Part shown: piece after piece, positions 18,844-28,712 of the stretch
Position numbering within the stretch: position 1 is the stretch's first letter
Layout of the letters: every line of letters starts with the position of its first letter
Assembly (NCBI RefSeq): GCF_003634045.1
Contig: NZ_RBIM01000001.1
Span: 186,001 to 250,000 of the forward strand
Origin: Maricaulis maris
Lineage (GTDB): Bacteria > Pseudomonadota > Alphaproteobacteria > Caulobacterales > Maricaulaceae
Reading direction: 5' to 3'
Length of the DNA: 64,000 nucleotides
Notes under the pieces: model-generated
Database searches by the model: none
Told to the model about the DNA's origin: nothing
Seen by the model: the letters and a program-made list of their open reading frames with translations, nothing else
Translations under genes and position numbers: made by a program

Positions 18844-19317
18844 ATGGACGCGACCGCCCGGCATCCGGAGACGGACCCGCGCGCGGCGGTCAAGCTGTGG
18901 CTGCGTCTCTATCGCCCGGTCTCGCTGATCGAGCGAGAGTTGCGCAGCCGTTTCCAGCGTGAATTCGGCGTCAGCCTGTCGCGCTTTGATGCGCTCTCAG
19001 CGCTCGACCGGGCGCCGGACGGTTTGTTGATGGGTGAGCTGTCAGACCGTTTGCTGGTGACCAATGGCAATGTCACCGGCCTGATCAGCCGCATGGTCGC
19101 CGACGGCCTGGCGACCCGAGCGGCGCTGCCACAGGACCGGCGCAGTTTCCGGGTCGAGCTGACCGATGCCGGGCGCCAGACCTTCGCGCGTATGGCCCGC
19201 GCCCATGCCGACTGGCTGGCCGAGCTGCTGGCCGATCTGCCGGGCGAGACCGCCGCGGCCCTTGGCAGCCACACCGAAACCCTGATGCACAGCCTACGTA
19301 CCGAACAGGATGGATAG
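18844..19317 (+). CDS. MarR-family transcriptional regulator
   Basis: Winged-helix regulator of 157 aa. The DNA-binding region reads LSRFDALSALDRAPDGLLMGELSDRLLVTNGNVTGLISRMV, followed by the wing QDRRSFRVELTDAGR. The ATG at 18844 is chosen over a GTG at 18829, which would overlap the SDR gene. It sits inside the operon, as in other aryl-CoA clusters where the CoA ester relieves repression. The inverted repeat at 15770-15784 is its probable target. Confidence 0.9.
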   Translation: MDATARHPETDPRAAVKLWLRLYRPVSLIERELRSRFQREFGVSLSRFDALSALDRAPDGLLMGELSDRLLVTNGNVTGLISRMVADGLATRAALPQDRRSFRVELTDAGRQTFARMARAHADWLAELLADLPGETAAALGSHTETLMHSLRTEQDG

Positions 19318-20133
19318 ATGATGATGGACCCCAATACCTATGCGCCGGAGCATTTTCTCTGGTTCTTCGCGGACGGGGTGGCGACGATCACGCTCAATCG
19401 GCCCGATCGCAAGAACCCGCTGACCTTCGAGAGCTATGCCGAGCTGCGCGACCTGTTCCGCGATCTCGTCTATGTAAAGTCGGTCCAGGCCGTCATCGTG
19501 ACGGGCGCCGGTGGCAATTTCTGTTCTGGCGGTGATGTCCACGAGATCATCGGTCCGCTGGTCGAAAAGGACATGGCGGGCCTGCTCGATTTCACCCGCA
19601 TGACCGGCGATCTGGTCAAGGCGATGCGCGATTGTCCGCAACCGGTCATCGCGGCGGTGGACGGGATCTGCGTCGGTGCCGGCGCGATCATGGCGATGGC
19701 GTCGGACCTGCGGATCGCGACACCGGCCGCCAAGACCGCCTTCCTGTTCAATCGTGTCGGCCTGGCGGGCTGTGACATGGGGGCTTGCGCCATCCTGCCA
19801 CGCATCATCGGGCAGGGCCGGGCCAGCGAATTGCTCTTCTTCGGACGATCCATGTCAGCCGAGGAAGGCGAGCGCTGGGGCTTTTACAATGCGCTGGTCG
19901 AGGCGGACAAGCTGATGGACACGGCCCGCGAATGGGCCGACCGGGTCGCCGCCGGTCCCAACTTCGCCAATGCGATGACCAAGAACCAACTCAATACCGA
20001 GTGGGATATGAGCCTGCACACGGCCATCGAGGCAGAGGCCCAGGCTCAGGCGATCTGCATGCAGACCCGCGATTTCGAGCGCGCCTACAAGGCTTTCATC
20101 GCCCGCGAAAAGCCGATCTTCGAGGGCAATTGA
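19318..20133 (+). CDS. Enoyl-CoA hydratase/isomerase family protein
   Basis: Crotonase-fold enzyme of 271 aa. The oxyanion-hole stretch [12 protein letters not shown] and the second conserved stretch [19 protein letters not shown] are both present. It should hydrate or hydrolyse the unsaturated ring acyl-CoA. Three consecutive ATGs (19318, 19321, 19324) leave the exact start open. It directly follows the MarR stop and is directly followed by the acyl-CoA dehydrogenase. Confidence 0.9.
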   Translation: MMMDPNTYAPEHFLWFFADGVATITLNRPDRKNPLTFESYAELRDLFRDLVYVKSVQAVIVTGAGGNFCSGGDVHEIIGPLVEKDMAGLLDFTRMTGDLVKAMRDCPQPVIAAVDGICVGAGAIMAMASDLRIATPAAKTAFLFNRVGLAGCDMGACAILPRIIGQGRASELLFFGRSMSAEEGERWGFYNALVEADKLMDTAREWADRVAAGPNFANAMTKNQLNTEWDMSLHTAIEAEAQAQAICMQTRDFERAYKAFIAREKPIFEGN

Positions 20134-21309
20134 ATGGCCGATACAAGCTTTCTCGCCTGGCCTTTCTTCGAGGACCATCATCGCGCCCTGGCGCGTGATG
20201 TCACGAACTGGGCCGCGGACCGGTTCGGTGACAGCGGCTTTGCCGAGCACGCCGATGTCGACGCCGATTGCGCGGTGATCCGGGGCGCGCTCGGAGCGGC
20301 GGGGATTGTCCGCAATGCCGTGCCGGCCGCCCATGGCGGTGTCAGCGAGGCCTTGGATGTGCGCTCGCTCTGCCTGATCCGCGAACACCTGGCCTATCGC
20401 TCCGGACTGGCGGATTTCGTCTTCGCCATGCAGGGGCTGGGATCGGGCGCGATTTCGCTGTTTGGCACGCCGGAACAAGCGCAGACCTGGCTGCCGGGGA
20501 CCGGCGAGGGCGCCCTGTGCGCCGCCTTCGCCCTGACCGAGCCGGAGGCCGGGTCCGACGTCGCGGCGATCGCGACCACGGCGACGCAGGATGGCGATCA
20601 ATATGTGATCAGCGGCGAGAAAACCTTCATCTCTAATGGCGGCATTGCCGACTATTACGTTGTCTTCGTCCGCACCGGTGAAGCTGGGGGTGCGCGTGGG
20701 CTGAGTGCCATCATTGTGCCAGCCGCGACGCCGGGCCTGGTCGTCGCCGAGCGGATCGAAACCATCGCCCCGCACCCGCTGGCCCGCCTGCAGTTCGAAA
20801 ATTGCCGGGTGCCGGTGGGCAACCGGATCGGCGAGGCCGGGGCGGGCTTCAGGATTGCGATGGCGACGCTCGATGTTTTCCGTTCAACCGTCGGGGCTGC
20901 CGCCCTGGGTTTTGCCCGCCGGGCGCTGGATGAGGCGACACGCCGGGCGCGTGGCCGCAAGCTCTTCGGGGCCCCGCTTGCCGACCTGCCAGGCGTGCAG
21001 ACGCAGCTCGCTGACATGGCGGTCGATATCGACGCCGCCGCGCTGCTGATCTATCGCGCTGCCTGGACCAAGGACATGGGCGCCGCGCGGGTGACACGCG
21101 AGGCGGCGATGGCCAAGCTCTTTGCCACCGAAGCGGCGCAAAAGGCGATTGATGCCGCGGTGCAGATCTTCGGCGGTCTGGGTGTCACCAAGGGCAGCGT
21201 GCCCGAAGCGCTCTATCGCGAGATCCGGGCCTTGCGGATCTATGAGGGCGCTTCGGAAGTCCAGAAACTGGTGATCGCCCGCGCCCATCTGGCGGAGGCG
21301 GCGCCATGA
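20134..21309 (+). CDS. Acyl-CoA dehydrogenase
   Basis: FAD enzyme of 391 aa with the full three-domain acyl-CoA dehydrogenase layout. [11 protein letters not shown] and the [14 protein letters not shown] block lie in the middle domain; the C-terminal helical domain has [11 protein letters not shown] and the [12 protein letters not shown] end. It introduces a double bond into the ring or ring-opened acyl-CoA. The ATG abuts the previous stop, and the gene overlaps the thioesterase gene by 4 nt. Confidence 0.93.
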   Translation: MADTSFLAWPFFEDHHRALARDVTNWAADRFGDSGFAEHADVDADCAVIRGALGAAGIVRNAVPAAHGGVSEALDVRSLCLIREHLAYRSGLADFVFAMQGLGSGAISLFGTPEQAQTWLPGTGEGALCAAFALTEPEAGSDVAAIATTATQDGDQYVISGEKTFISNGGIADYYVVFVRTGEAGGARGLSAIIVPAATPGLVVAERIETIAPHPLARLQFENCRVPVGNRIGEAGAGFRIAMATLDVFRSTVGAAALGFARRALDEATRRARGRKLFGAPLADLPGVQTQLADMAVDIDAAALLIYRAAWTKDMGAARVTREAAMAKLFATEAAQKAIDAAVQIFGGLGVTKGSVPEALYREIRALRIYEGASEVQKLVIARAHLAEAAP

Positions 21310-21719
21310 GTTTCGACATTACCCGCCGCATCCGCTTTGCCGATGTCGACCCGGCCGGCATCGTCTTCTATCCGCGCTATTTCGAGATGATCAATGCGGT
21401 CATCGAGGACTGGTTCGAACAGGGCGTCGGCTACGGCTTCGATGCGATGATCCTGAAAGGGCCGCATGGCGTGCCGCTGGCGCATATGGAAGCCGAGTTC
21501 AAGGCGCCGAGCCGGCTCGACGACACGCTGGTTTTCTCACTTGTGGTCCGCGATCTCGGACGCGCATCGATCCGGCTGACCCTGACCGCCCGCTGCGGTG
21601 AGGAGGTCCGGATGGTGGCCCGTCCGACCCTGGTTTTCATCGACCAGACGGCCCACAAGCCGGTCTCGATACCGGAGGCGTTGCGGGCCCGCATGCTCGG
21701 TTACAGGGAGGCCGCATGA
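21306..21719 (+). CDS. 4-hydroxybenzoyl-CoA-type thioesterase (4HBT)
   Basis: Hot-dog-fold acyl-CoA thioesterase of 137 aa. The catalytic signature [16 protein letters not shown] is close to that of 4-hydroxybenzoyl-CoA thioesterase with its active-site Asp. In this operon it may release dead-end or toxic aromatic CoA esters. Both ends overlap neighbours by 4 nt. Confidence 0.88.
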   Translation: MSFDITRRIRFADVDPAGIVFYPRYFEMINAVIEDWFEQGVGYGFDAMILKGPHGVPLAHMEAEFKAPSRLDDTLVFSLVVRDLGRASIRLTLTARCGEEVRMVARPTLVFIDQTAHKPVSIPEALRARMLGYREAA

Positions 21720-22111
21720 TGGCTGTTCTTCAACCGCCCGGCTGGCCGCGGCCCAAGGGCTATTCCAACGGGATTGTCGCGCGTGGACGCACGGTTTTCG
21801 TGGCCGGCCAGATCGGCTGGGACGAGACCGAGACCGTGGTGTCCGATGATTTCGCGGACCAGTTCCGCCAGGTCCTGGTCAACACGCTGACCGTGCTCGC
21901 CGAGGCCGGAGCCGGCCCGGAACATGTGGTGCGCATGACCGGCTATCTCACTGACCGCGAAGATTATCTCGCCGCCGGACCAAAGCTCGGCGCGATCTGG
22001 AAATCCTGCATGGGACGCAATTACCCGGCGATGGCCTTCGTCATCGTCGAGGGGCTGGTAGAGCCGCGGGCCAAGGTCGAGATCGAGACCACCGCCGTCC
22101 TGCCGGACTGA
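21716..22111 (+). CDS. RidA-family enamine/imine deaminase-like protein
   Basis: YjgF/RidA-fold protein of 131 aa with the conserved VAGQIGWDE and MTGYLTDREDY stretches and a typical C-terminal VEGLVEPRAKVEIE. Family members hydrolyse reactive enamines and imines to ketones and ammonia. If the pathway substrate is 2-aminobenzoyl-CoA, a deaminating step at an enamine/imine stage is expected, which would give this gene a direct role. It overlaps the thioesterase by 4 nt. Confidence 0.85.
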   Translation: MMAVLQPPGWPRPKGYSNGIVARGRTVFVAGQIGWDETETVVSDDFADQFRQVLVNTLTVLAEAGAGPEHVVRMTGYLTDREDYLAAGPKLGAIWKSCMGRNYPAMAFVIVEGLVEPRAKVEIETTAVLPD

Positions 22112-22168
22112 ACAGACGGACCACAAGGTCCGCACGACATTATCGTCAACCGCGTCGGGGAGGACGTG

Positions 22169-23773
22169 ATGACAATGCAGCCAACCGGTCATCTCGACCC
22201 GTTCACCCGTGACCGCCTGCCACCGCGCGAGCAATGGCCGGATTTCCGTTTTGACCTCGCCGGTCTGGACTATCCCGCCCGCCTCAACTGCGGCGCCGAA
22301 CTGCTGGACGGCGCCGTCGCGAAGGGCTGGGGCGAGCGCATGGCGGTCCATTGTGGCGACCGCTCGCTGAGCTATGCCGCGCTGCTCGCAGCGGCTAACC
22401 GGATCGCCAACTACCTGGTCACGGTGCTGGGTGTGGTGCCTGGCAATCGTGTCCTGCTGCACGGGCCCAACGGGATCGATCTGATGGCCGCCTGGTATGC
22501 GGTGATGAAGGTCGGCGCTGTCGCTGTGACCACCATGCCGATGTTGCGCGCCGGTGAGCTGGCCAAGGTGATCGCCAAGGGCGAGGTCGGCTTTGCCCTG
22601 TGCGACCAGGCGCTGGCCGAGCCGGTCCGCGAGGCGGCACAAGCCGAGCCGGTGTTGGCCTCGATCACCGGCTGGGGGCCGGGCAGTGCGTTCGAGACCG
22701 CGCTGGCGGCGATGCCGACCCATTTTGAAAATGTCGACACCGCCCGCGATGATGTCGCCTTGCTGGCCTTCACATCGGGCACGACAGGCCAGCCCAAGGC
22801 CTGCGCCCATTTCCATTCCAGCGTCCTGGCCATGGCCGACACCTTTGCCCGCCACACGCTGGCACCGGCACCGGACGAGATTTACACCGGCACGCCGCCT
22901 TTCGCCTTCACCTTCGGCCTCGGCGCCTTCGTCGTCTTTCCCGCCCGCTTCGGTCTCGCCGTCGCCTTGCCCGAGCGGCCGGGCTTTGAGGCCCTGTGCG
23001 AGACGATTGAACGGTTCCGTGCCACCACTTTGTTCACCGCGCCGATGGGCTATCGCGCCCTGATGGCGAGCTGGTCCGATCATGATCTCTCCTCGCTGCG
23101 CAAGGGGATTTCCGCCGGCGAGCATCTGCCCAAGGCGACGTCGGATGCCTTTTTTGCCTGTTCCGGCATTCGCTTGATCGACGGGATCGGCGCGACCGAA
23201 TTGATCCATATCTTCATCTCGGAATCCGGCGGGGATATTCATCCCGGCGCCACTGGCCGCGCGGTTCCGGGTTATCAGGCACGTGTGATTGATGAGGCAG
23301 GCCGCGATGTGCCCGACGGCGAAGTCGGGCGCTTGGCCGTACGAGGTCCGACCGGCTGTCTCTATCTCGATGATGCGCGTCAGGCGGGCTATGTCAGCAA
23401 TGGCTGGAATGTCACCGGTGATCTTTATCGCCGCGATACGGACGGTCGCTTCTGGTATTTCTCCCGCGCCGACGATCTGATCGTGGCGTCCGGCTATAAT
23501 ATCGCCGCGCCGGAGGTCGAGCAGGCGCTGTTGACCCATGAGGCCGTCGCCGAATGCGCCGTCATCGGGGCGCCGGACGATGAGCGTGGCACGATCGTCA
23601 AAGCCTTTGTCGTGCTCAAGCCCGGCTGTGATGTCGCGGCGGTCACCGAACAGGCGCTGCAGGCGCATGTGAAGGCCGAGATCGCGCCCTACAAATATCC
23701 GCGCGCCATTGTCTTCGTCGATGCGCTGCCCAAAACCCAGACCGGCAAGCTGCAACGCTACAAGCTGCGTTGA
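22169..23773 (+). CDS. Aryl-CoA ligase (2-aminobenzoate/benzoate-CoA ligase type)
   Basis: AMP-forming acyl-CoA synthetase of 534 aa that would activate the aromatic acid entering the pathway. The P-loop-like motif reads LLAFTSGTTGQPKACAH, and GIGATELIHIF and GWNVTGDLYRRD follow; the catalytic lysine stretch PKTQTGKLQRYKLR ends the protein. The ATG at 22169 is preceded by GGGGAGG at 22157-22163; a GTG three bases earlier is less likely. It is the last gene of the operon, 57 nt after ridA. The benzoate-CoA ligase-like N-terminus (DRLPPREQWPDFRFD) favours an aromatic substrate. Confidence 0.9.
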   Translation: MTMQPTGHLDPFTRDRLPPREQWPDFRFDLAGLDYPARLNCGAELLDGAVAKGWGERMAVHCGDRSLSYAALLAAANRIANYLVTVLGVVPGNRVLLHGPNGIDLMAAWYAVMKVGAVAVTTMPMLRAGELAKVIAKGEVGFALCDQALAEPVREAAQAEPVLASITGWGPGSAFETALAAMPTHFENVDTARDDVALLAFTSGTTGQPKACAHFHSSVLAMADTFARHTLAPAPDEIYTGTPPFAFTFGLGAFVVFPARFGLAVALPERPGFEALCETIERFRATTLFTAPMGYRALMASWSDHDLSSLRKGISAGEHLPKATSDAFFACSGIRLIDGIGATELIHIFISESGGDIHPGATGRAVPGYQARVIDEAGRDVPDGEVGRLAVRGPTGCLYLDDARQAGYVSNGWNVTGDLYRRDTDGRFWYFSRADDLIVASGYNIAAPEVEQALLTHEAVAECAVIGAPDDERGTIVKAFVVLKPGCDVAAVTEQALQAHVKAEIAPYKYPRAIVFVDALPKTQTGKLQRYKLR

Positions 23774-23886
23774 ACCAGTGCGGTGGTCGGCGGCAGGGCC
23801 GTGCTTGTGGTGGCCTCGGGATACCGCTAAAGCGGGACAGGGAAGTTGCACCGGACTCATCCGGCGGCTGGCTGCGGGAGGTGTCT

Positions 23887-26121
23887 GTGCGTGTTGGTTA
23901 TGCCCTGGGGGCGTTTGTGTGTCTGGCCGGAAGCGCGTTTGCGCAGGCGGCCGAGGATCGGATTGTCGCCGGCGAGGTGACCGAGGCGGCGCCGCGCGCG
24001 ACGATCGAAATCGAGCTGGAAGCCGGCCAGGCCGTGACTGTGTCGACCCAGCCGAGCGGTGGTTTTGACACCATGCTCGAACTGCTCGGTCCGGACGGGC
24101 GAACGGTGGCGGAGAATGATGACCGCGAACCCGGCGACCTGTCCTCGCAGCTCATCTATGTCCCGCAAGTGTCCGGCCGCCATACCGCCGTGGTCACCGG
24201 TTATGGCGGTGCGACGGGCAGTTTCGACCTGGTCATTGCCGATGGCGTCGAGTTCGGCCTGTCGAGCGAAGCGCGCATCATCAGCGAAAGCATTGTCACG
24301 CTCGAACGCCAGCGCCCGCTCGAGACCCGACCGGTCGATCTGGCGGCCGACGAGATCCTGGTGGTCACCACCCATGCGCTCACCGAGACGCTCGACACCA
24401 CGCTCACACTGCTGGACGCCAGCGCCACGATCGCGGCCCAGAATGATGATCGCGGTGATGGATCACTGAACTCCCAGCTGGTCTTCCAGGCACAGGAGGC
24501 GGGGCGTTACACGGTTGAGCTGGGCACGTTCGAAGGCGCGAGTTTCGGCGATGTCGTCCTGTCCATCGCCGTCGATCCGCATGCCGAGGTGCCGTTCGAC
24601 TTCGACAGTATCGAGCGCACGCCCTTTGCCGAATACAGCGGCACGATCGGTGGTCGCGACACCGAGTTTGACTATCCGCTGGAGCTCGCTGCCGGCGAGA
24701 CCATTCTGGCGATTGCCGAAGCGACCAATGGCGATCTCGACACGGTCCTGCGCCTGGTCGGCGCGGATGGCAATCCGGTGGCGCTCAATGATGATCGCGG
24801 TGACGGCTCGCTGCATTCCGCCATCGCCTTCACGGCACCGGAACCCGCGACTTATACGCTCGAGCTGCGTCGTTATCGCAGCGGCGAGAGTTCCGGCGAT
24901 TTCACGCTGGAACTGTCGCATGTCGAGGCCTCGGTGGTCGATATCTTGCAGGAATTGCTGGAAAACCGGGTCACGCTGAGCGGTCCGGAGCTGACACTGG
25001 AAACACCCGACTTCCGGGTCCACTATACGCTGGAAGGCGTCGACGCCTCCTCCACCGAATATGCCGAATCTGTCGGCGAGGCCCTGCAGGCCATGCTCGA
25101 CAGCCAGGTGACGCAAATCGGCTGGGCCGAGCCGGTACGTGATGATGATGGTCGTTATACCGCCTATGTCGCCGATGCCGACGGCTCGATGGGCGTGACC
25201 TATCCGGTGCAGATCGTGTTCGACAACGCCAATACTGCCGATGTCCGCGAGACCTCGGCAGCGCGGACCGTCTTCGTGATCGACAATGATTTCGTTGGCA
25301 TGGGCAAGGAAGCGTCGGTGCACAGCCTGATGCGCGCCACGGCGACGCATGAATTCAACCATGTGATCCAGTTCGGTTACGACTCCGAAGAAGGCCTGGA
25401 CTGGCTCTATGAGGCGACCGCCTCCTGGACCGAGACGACCACGGTCGGCGCCGACCAGGATGCCACCGACTATGTCGAGACCGATTTCGACGCACCGGAA
25501 GTGTGCTGGACCACCAGCCAGGACGGGTTCGATTACTCGCAATGGACCTTGCTGCAGTCGATGGCCGACGTCTATGGCGACGGTATTGTCGTCACGATGT
25601 GGGAGAACAGCGTCGCTCTGGACGGGTTCGAAACGATGGCGGCGACGCTGGAACCGGTCGGGACGACCATCCCGGACGTCATCAGCCGCTGGCGGACCCA
25701 GAATTATGCCCTCGCTTACGATCTGGCTCCGATGTTCAACAGCACGGTCCGTATCCAGCACACGCTCAGCAGTGAGCGCGGCTGGATGTCGAAGGGTGGT
25801 CTGGAGCAGCTCGGCGCCAATTATATTGTGGTCGATCTGGACGGGGTTTACGCGTTTTCCCTGCGCGGCGATGACGGGCTGGAATTGCTGGCCCTTGCCC
25901 ATGACGGCGGCGAAATCCAGGTCATCCCGCTGGGGCGTGGCGGTGTTGTCGACACCACTGCGTATGACTCGGTCGCCCTGATGATCTTCAACCGAACGAT
26001 GCCGGAAGCCCCGGGCGTGTGCAGCGATGTCGGCTATTCGCTGGACGTGGCGCCGGCGACGTCGCCCGCTGCGGCCCCCGCTTACAGCTTCAGCGCGGAA
26101 CACTTCACTCCGCCGGGCTAG
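23887..26121 (+). CDS. Secreted HExxH metallopeptidase-like protein with three PPC-type repeats
   Basis: Exported protein of 744 aa. I choose the GTG at 23887, 6 nt after GGGAG at 23876-23880, because it gives a signal peptide ending in AGSAFAQA; longer frames from 23770 or 23881 lack a suitable ribosome site. Residues about 25-360 hold three beta-sandwich repeats of the bacterial pre-peptidase C-terminal (PPC) type, each with an Asn-Asp-Asp turn (Asn77, Asn186, Asn301). A catalytic-looking domain has HEFNH at residues 488-492 and a likely third zinc ligand, Glu509, in LYEATASW. The exact peptidase family is not recognised. It may be the last unit after the aromatic operon, but it is probably transcribed separately. 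Confidence 0.75.
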   Translation: MRVGYALGAFVCLAGSAFAQAAEDRIVAGEVTEAAPRATIEIELEAGQAVTVSTQPSGGFDTMLELLGPDGRTVAENDDREPGDLSSQLIYVPQVSGRHTAVVTGYGGATGSFDLVIADGVEFGLSSEARIISESIVTLERQRPLETRPVDLAADEILVVTTHALTETLDTTLTLLDASATIAAQNDDRGDGSLNSQLVFQAQEAGRYTVELGTFEGASFGDVVLSIAVDPHAEVPFDFDSIERTPFAEYSGTIGGRDTEFDYPLELAAGETILAIAEATNGDLDTVLRLVGADGNPVALNDDRGDGSLHSAIAFTAPEPATYTLELRRYRSGESSGDFTLELSHVEASVVDILQELLENRVTLSGPELTLETPDFRVHYTLEGVDASSTEYAESVGEALQAMLDSQVTQIGWAEPVRDDDGRYTAYVADADGSMGVTYPVQIVFDNANTADVRETSAARTVFVIDNDFVGMGKEASVHSLMRATATHEFNHVIQFGYDSEEGLDWLYEATASWTETTTVGADQDATDYVETDFDAPEVCWTTSQDGFDYSQWTLLQSMADVYGDGIVVTMWENSVALDGFETMAATLEPVGTTIPDVISRWRTQNYALAYDLAPMFNSTVRIQHTLSSERGWMSKGGLEQLGANYIVVDLDGVYAFSLRGDDGLELLALAHDGGEIQVIPLGRGGVVDTTAYDSVALMIFNRTMPEAPGVCSDVGYSLDVAPATSPAAAPAYSFSAEHFTPPG

Positions 26122-26155
26122 GTGCGAGTTTCACAAGCCTGTCCACCCAGGCTAC

Positions 26156-26197
26156 CGCCTTGAGACGGGGTGTTGAGAAACGAGCCGTCTCAAGGCG
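26156..26197. terminator. Perfect 13-bp hairpin between convergent genes
   Basis: Positions 26156-26168 and 26185-26197 form a perfect 13-bp inverted repeat with a 16-nt loop, 34 nt after the metallopeptidase stop and in front of the convergent galU stop. No T-run is present on either side. It may act as a bidirectional terminator or as a repeat element. Its 11-base right arm, GTCTCAAGGCG, recurs at 28812-28822. Confidence 0.5.
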
Positions 26198-26355
26198 AGT
26201 CCGGATGTGTCCCGACAGGAATGCCTGAACAACGTCTTGAGAAACGTGACCTGCCGCGCCAAATCGCGACGTCGGATCACGCTCGGCAGGTGTTCTGCGG
26301 CAATTGAATGCTTCCTTGTCGGGGCGCCAGCGGAGGATATGCGCGCACGACGGTC

Positions 26356-27234
26356 CTATTTGTGCCGATCAAGGACATCCCGAGCGACGGCCCTGGCCTG
26401 CTCGCCGATGACTTTGTCATTGAGCGCATAAGCCAGGCTGGCGCGCAGATAGCCCAGCTTGCTGCCGCAATCATAGGACTGTCCGTCGTACTCGACGGCG
26501 TGAAAGTCCTGGATATCCATCAGCCTGGCCATGGCGTCGGTCAATTGGATTTCACCACCGGCACCGGCTGCCTGGTCGGCCAAGAAGCGGAAAATTTCAC
26601 CCTGCAGGATATAGCGGCCGGTAATCGCCAGATTGGAAGGCGCCGTGCCGAGCGGTGGCTTTTCGACCATGCCGTTCATACGCAGGCGATTGCCGTCGCG
26701 GGACGCCGGGTCGATCACCCCGTATTTGTCGACTTCGCTATCCGGAACAGCTTCCACGGCGATAATGTTGCCGCCGGTTTCCTGATAGGCATCAACCATC
26801 TGGGCAAGACAGCTGCGTTCGGCCTGGACCAGGACGTCCGGCAGCAGGATCGCGAAGGGTTCGTCACCGATTATGTCGCGCGCGCACCAGATGGCGTGTC
26901 CCAGGCCCAGCGGGGCCTGTTGCCGCACAAAACTCATTGAGCCGGGGATCGGTCGCGTGCACGCGACCTCTTTGAGGATGTCAGTCTTGTTTTTGGCTTC
27001 CAGCGTCGCTTCCAGCTCGAACGCGGTATCGAAATAGTCCTCGATGGCGCCCTTGTTGCGGCCGGTGACGAAAACAAAGTGCTCGATCCCGGCGGCGCGT
27101 GCCTCATCCACGACATACTGGATGGCGGGGCGGTCGAAGACCGGCAACATTTCTTTCGGAATCGTCTTGGTGGCGGGCAATACCCGCGTCCCCAAGCCGG
27201 CCACCGGAAGCACGGCCTTGCGAATAGGCTTCAT
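26356..27234 (-). CDS. galU: UTP-glucose-1-phosphate uridylyltransferase
   Basis: Makes UDP-glucose from UTP and glucose-1-phosphate for lipopolysaccharide, exopolysaccharide and other glycans; cytoplasmic. The 292-aa protein has the nucleotidyltransferase signature AVLPVAGLGTRVLPATK near the N-terminus, KEMLPVFDRPAIQYVVDEA after it, and the family block EKPPLGTAPSNLAITGRYIL. Length is standard. The ATG at 27234 has AAGGGG 7 nt upstream. It is divergent from glmM, the two sharing a 128-nt intergenic region. Confidence 0.96.
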   Translation of the reverse strand: MKPIRKAVLPVAGLGTRVLPATKTIPKEMLPVFDRPAIQYVVDEARAAGIEHFVFVTGRNKGAIEDYFDTAFELEATLEAKNKTDILKEVACTRPIPGSMSFVRQQAPLGLGHAIWCARDIIGDEPFAILLPDVLVQAERSCLAQMVDAYQETGGNIIAVEAVPDSEVDKYGVIDPASRDGNRLRMNGMVEKPPLGTAPSNLAITGRYILQGEIFRFLADQAAGAGGEIQLTDAMARLMDIQDFHAVEYDGQSYDCGSKLGYLRASLAYALNDKVIGEQARAVARDVLDRHK

Positions 27235-27362
27235 TTATCATCCCCTTGACGAAGCGGTTTGTCGGTTAGCGTATCGGGATTGTAGCGTCCAGCACAACGA
27301 TTCACTTCGCATAAGGCGGTACGTCTTATATAGGACGCCGGACGACATTCGGGGACCAAGTC

Positions 27363-28712
27363 ATGGGCAAGAAATATTTCGGCACCGACGGCGTGCGCGG
27401 TCTGACGAACAGCTTCCCCATGACGGCGGAAACAGCACTGCGTCTGGGCATGGCTGCGGGCAAGCATTTTGTCCGGCACACCGGGCGCCACTCGGTGGTG
27501 ATCGGCAAGGATACGCGCCTGTCCGGCTACATGATCGAGAGCGCGCTGGTCGCCGGTTTCACCTCGGTCGGGATGGATGTCTTCCAGTTCGGCCCTTTGC
27601 CGACGCCGGCCGTCGCCCTGATGACGCGGTCCCTGCGCGCCGATCTGGGCGTCATGATCACGGCGTCACACAATCCCTACCACGACAATGGTATCAAACT
27701 TTTCGGCCCCAACGGACGCAAGCTCGACGACAAGACCGAGCTCGAGATCGAGGCCCTGATGGACGGGTCGCTGTCGGAGGAGCTCGCCGCGCCGTCCGAC
27801 CTCGGCCGTGCCAAGCGTGTCGATGATGCCCAGGCGCGTTATGTCGAGATCGTCAAATCCTCCTTCCCACGCTCGCAGCGCCTGTCCAATCTTCGCCTCG
27901 TGGTCGATTGCGCCAACGGCGCCGGTTACAAGGTCGCACCCACGGTCCTGTGGGAGCTCGGCGCCGACGTCATCCCGATCGGGGTTGAGCCGAACGGGTT
28001 CAACGTCAATGAGGAGTGCGGCTCTACCGCGCCGGCCCGTCTGTCCAAGGAAGTGGTGAAGTTTCGCGCCGATCTTGGCATCGCCCTCGACGGCGATGGT
28101 GATCGTGTGGTGCTGTGCGACGAGAAGGGGCGTGTCATTGATGGCGACCAGATACTTGGGCTGCTGGCGGGGCACTGGCAGGATACAGGCGATCTCAAAC
28201 ACCCGGCCATCGTCGCGACAGTGATGTCCAATTTGGGTCTGGAGCAACACCTCGCCAAACGCGGCATTACGCTTGAGCGGACGCAGGTTGGTGACCGCTA
28301 TGTGTCCGAGCGCATGCGCGAAACCGGGATCAATCTCGGCGGCGAAGCGTCCGGCCATATCGTGATGCCGGATTACGCGCCGACCGGTGACGGCCTGATC
28401 GCCGCATTGCAGGTATTGCGCGTGCTCGGCGAGAGCGGCAAGCGCGCTAGCGAATTGCTGAACGTGTTCAAGCCGGCCCCGCAATTGCTCGAGAATGTCC
28501 GCGTGTCGAAGGGCAAAAAGCCGCTGGAAGCGGAGGCGGTGAAAGCGGCCATTGCCGAGGCCGAAACACGCATGGGAAAGGCGGGGCGTCTCGTTGTGCG
28601 CGCGTCGGGCACCGAGCCGGTCGTTCGTGTCATGGCCGAGGGCGAACAGAAGCTGATCCGGTCGGTCGTCGACGACGTGCGGACCGCCGTCGAAAATGCC
28701 GCGATGACCTGA
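27363..28712 (+). CDS. glmM: Phosphoglucosamine mutase
   Basis: Converts glucosamine-6-phosphate to glucosamine-1-phosphate on the way to UDP-GlcNAc for peptidoglycan and lipopolysaccharide. The 449-aa protein starts [13 protein letters not shown]. The phosphorylated catalytic serine is Ser102 in TASHNP; the magnesium loop DGDGDRV and the sugar-binding GEASGHIV are intact, as is the phosphate-binding RASGTEP near the C-terminus. All four domains are present at standard length. Confidence 0.97.
   Translation: MGKKYFGTDGVRGLTNSFPMTAETALRLGMAAGKHFVRHTGRHSVVIGKDTRLSGYMIESALVAGFTSVGMDVFQFGPLPTPAVALMTRSLRADLGVMITASHNPYHDNGIKLFGPNGRKLDDKTELEIEALMDGSLSEELAAPSDLGRAKRVDDAQARYVEIVKSSFPRSQRLSNLRLVVDCANGAGYKVAPTVLWELGADVIPIGVEPNGFNVNEECGSTAPARLSKEVVKFRADLGIALDGDGDRVVLCDEKGRVIDGDQILGLLAGHWQDTGDLKHPAIVATVMSNLGLEQHLAKRGITLERTQVGDRYVSERMRETGINLGGEASGHIVMPDYAPTGDGLIAALQVLRVLGESGKRASELLNVFKPAPQLLENVRVSKGKKPLEAEAVKAAIAEAETRMGKAGRLVVRASGTEPVVRVMAEGEQKLIRSVVDDVRTAVENAAMT

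Noticed and set aside
21701-23860. Long minus-strand frame opposite ridA and the aryl-CoA ligase
   Set aside because: Antisense shadow of well-supported genes with no recognisable protein features.
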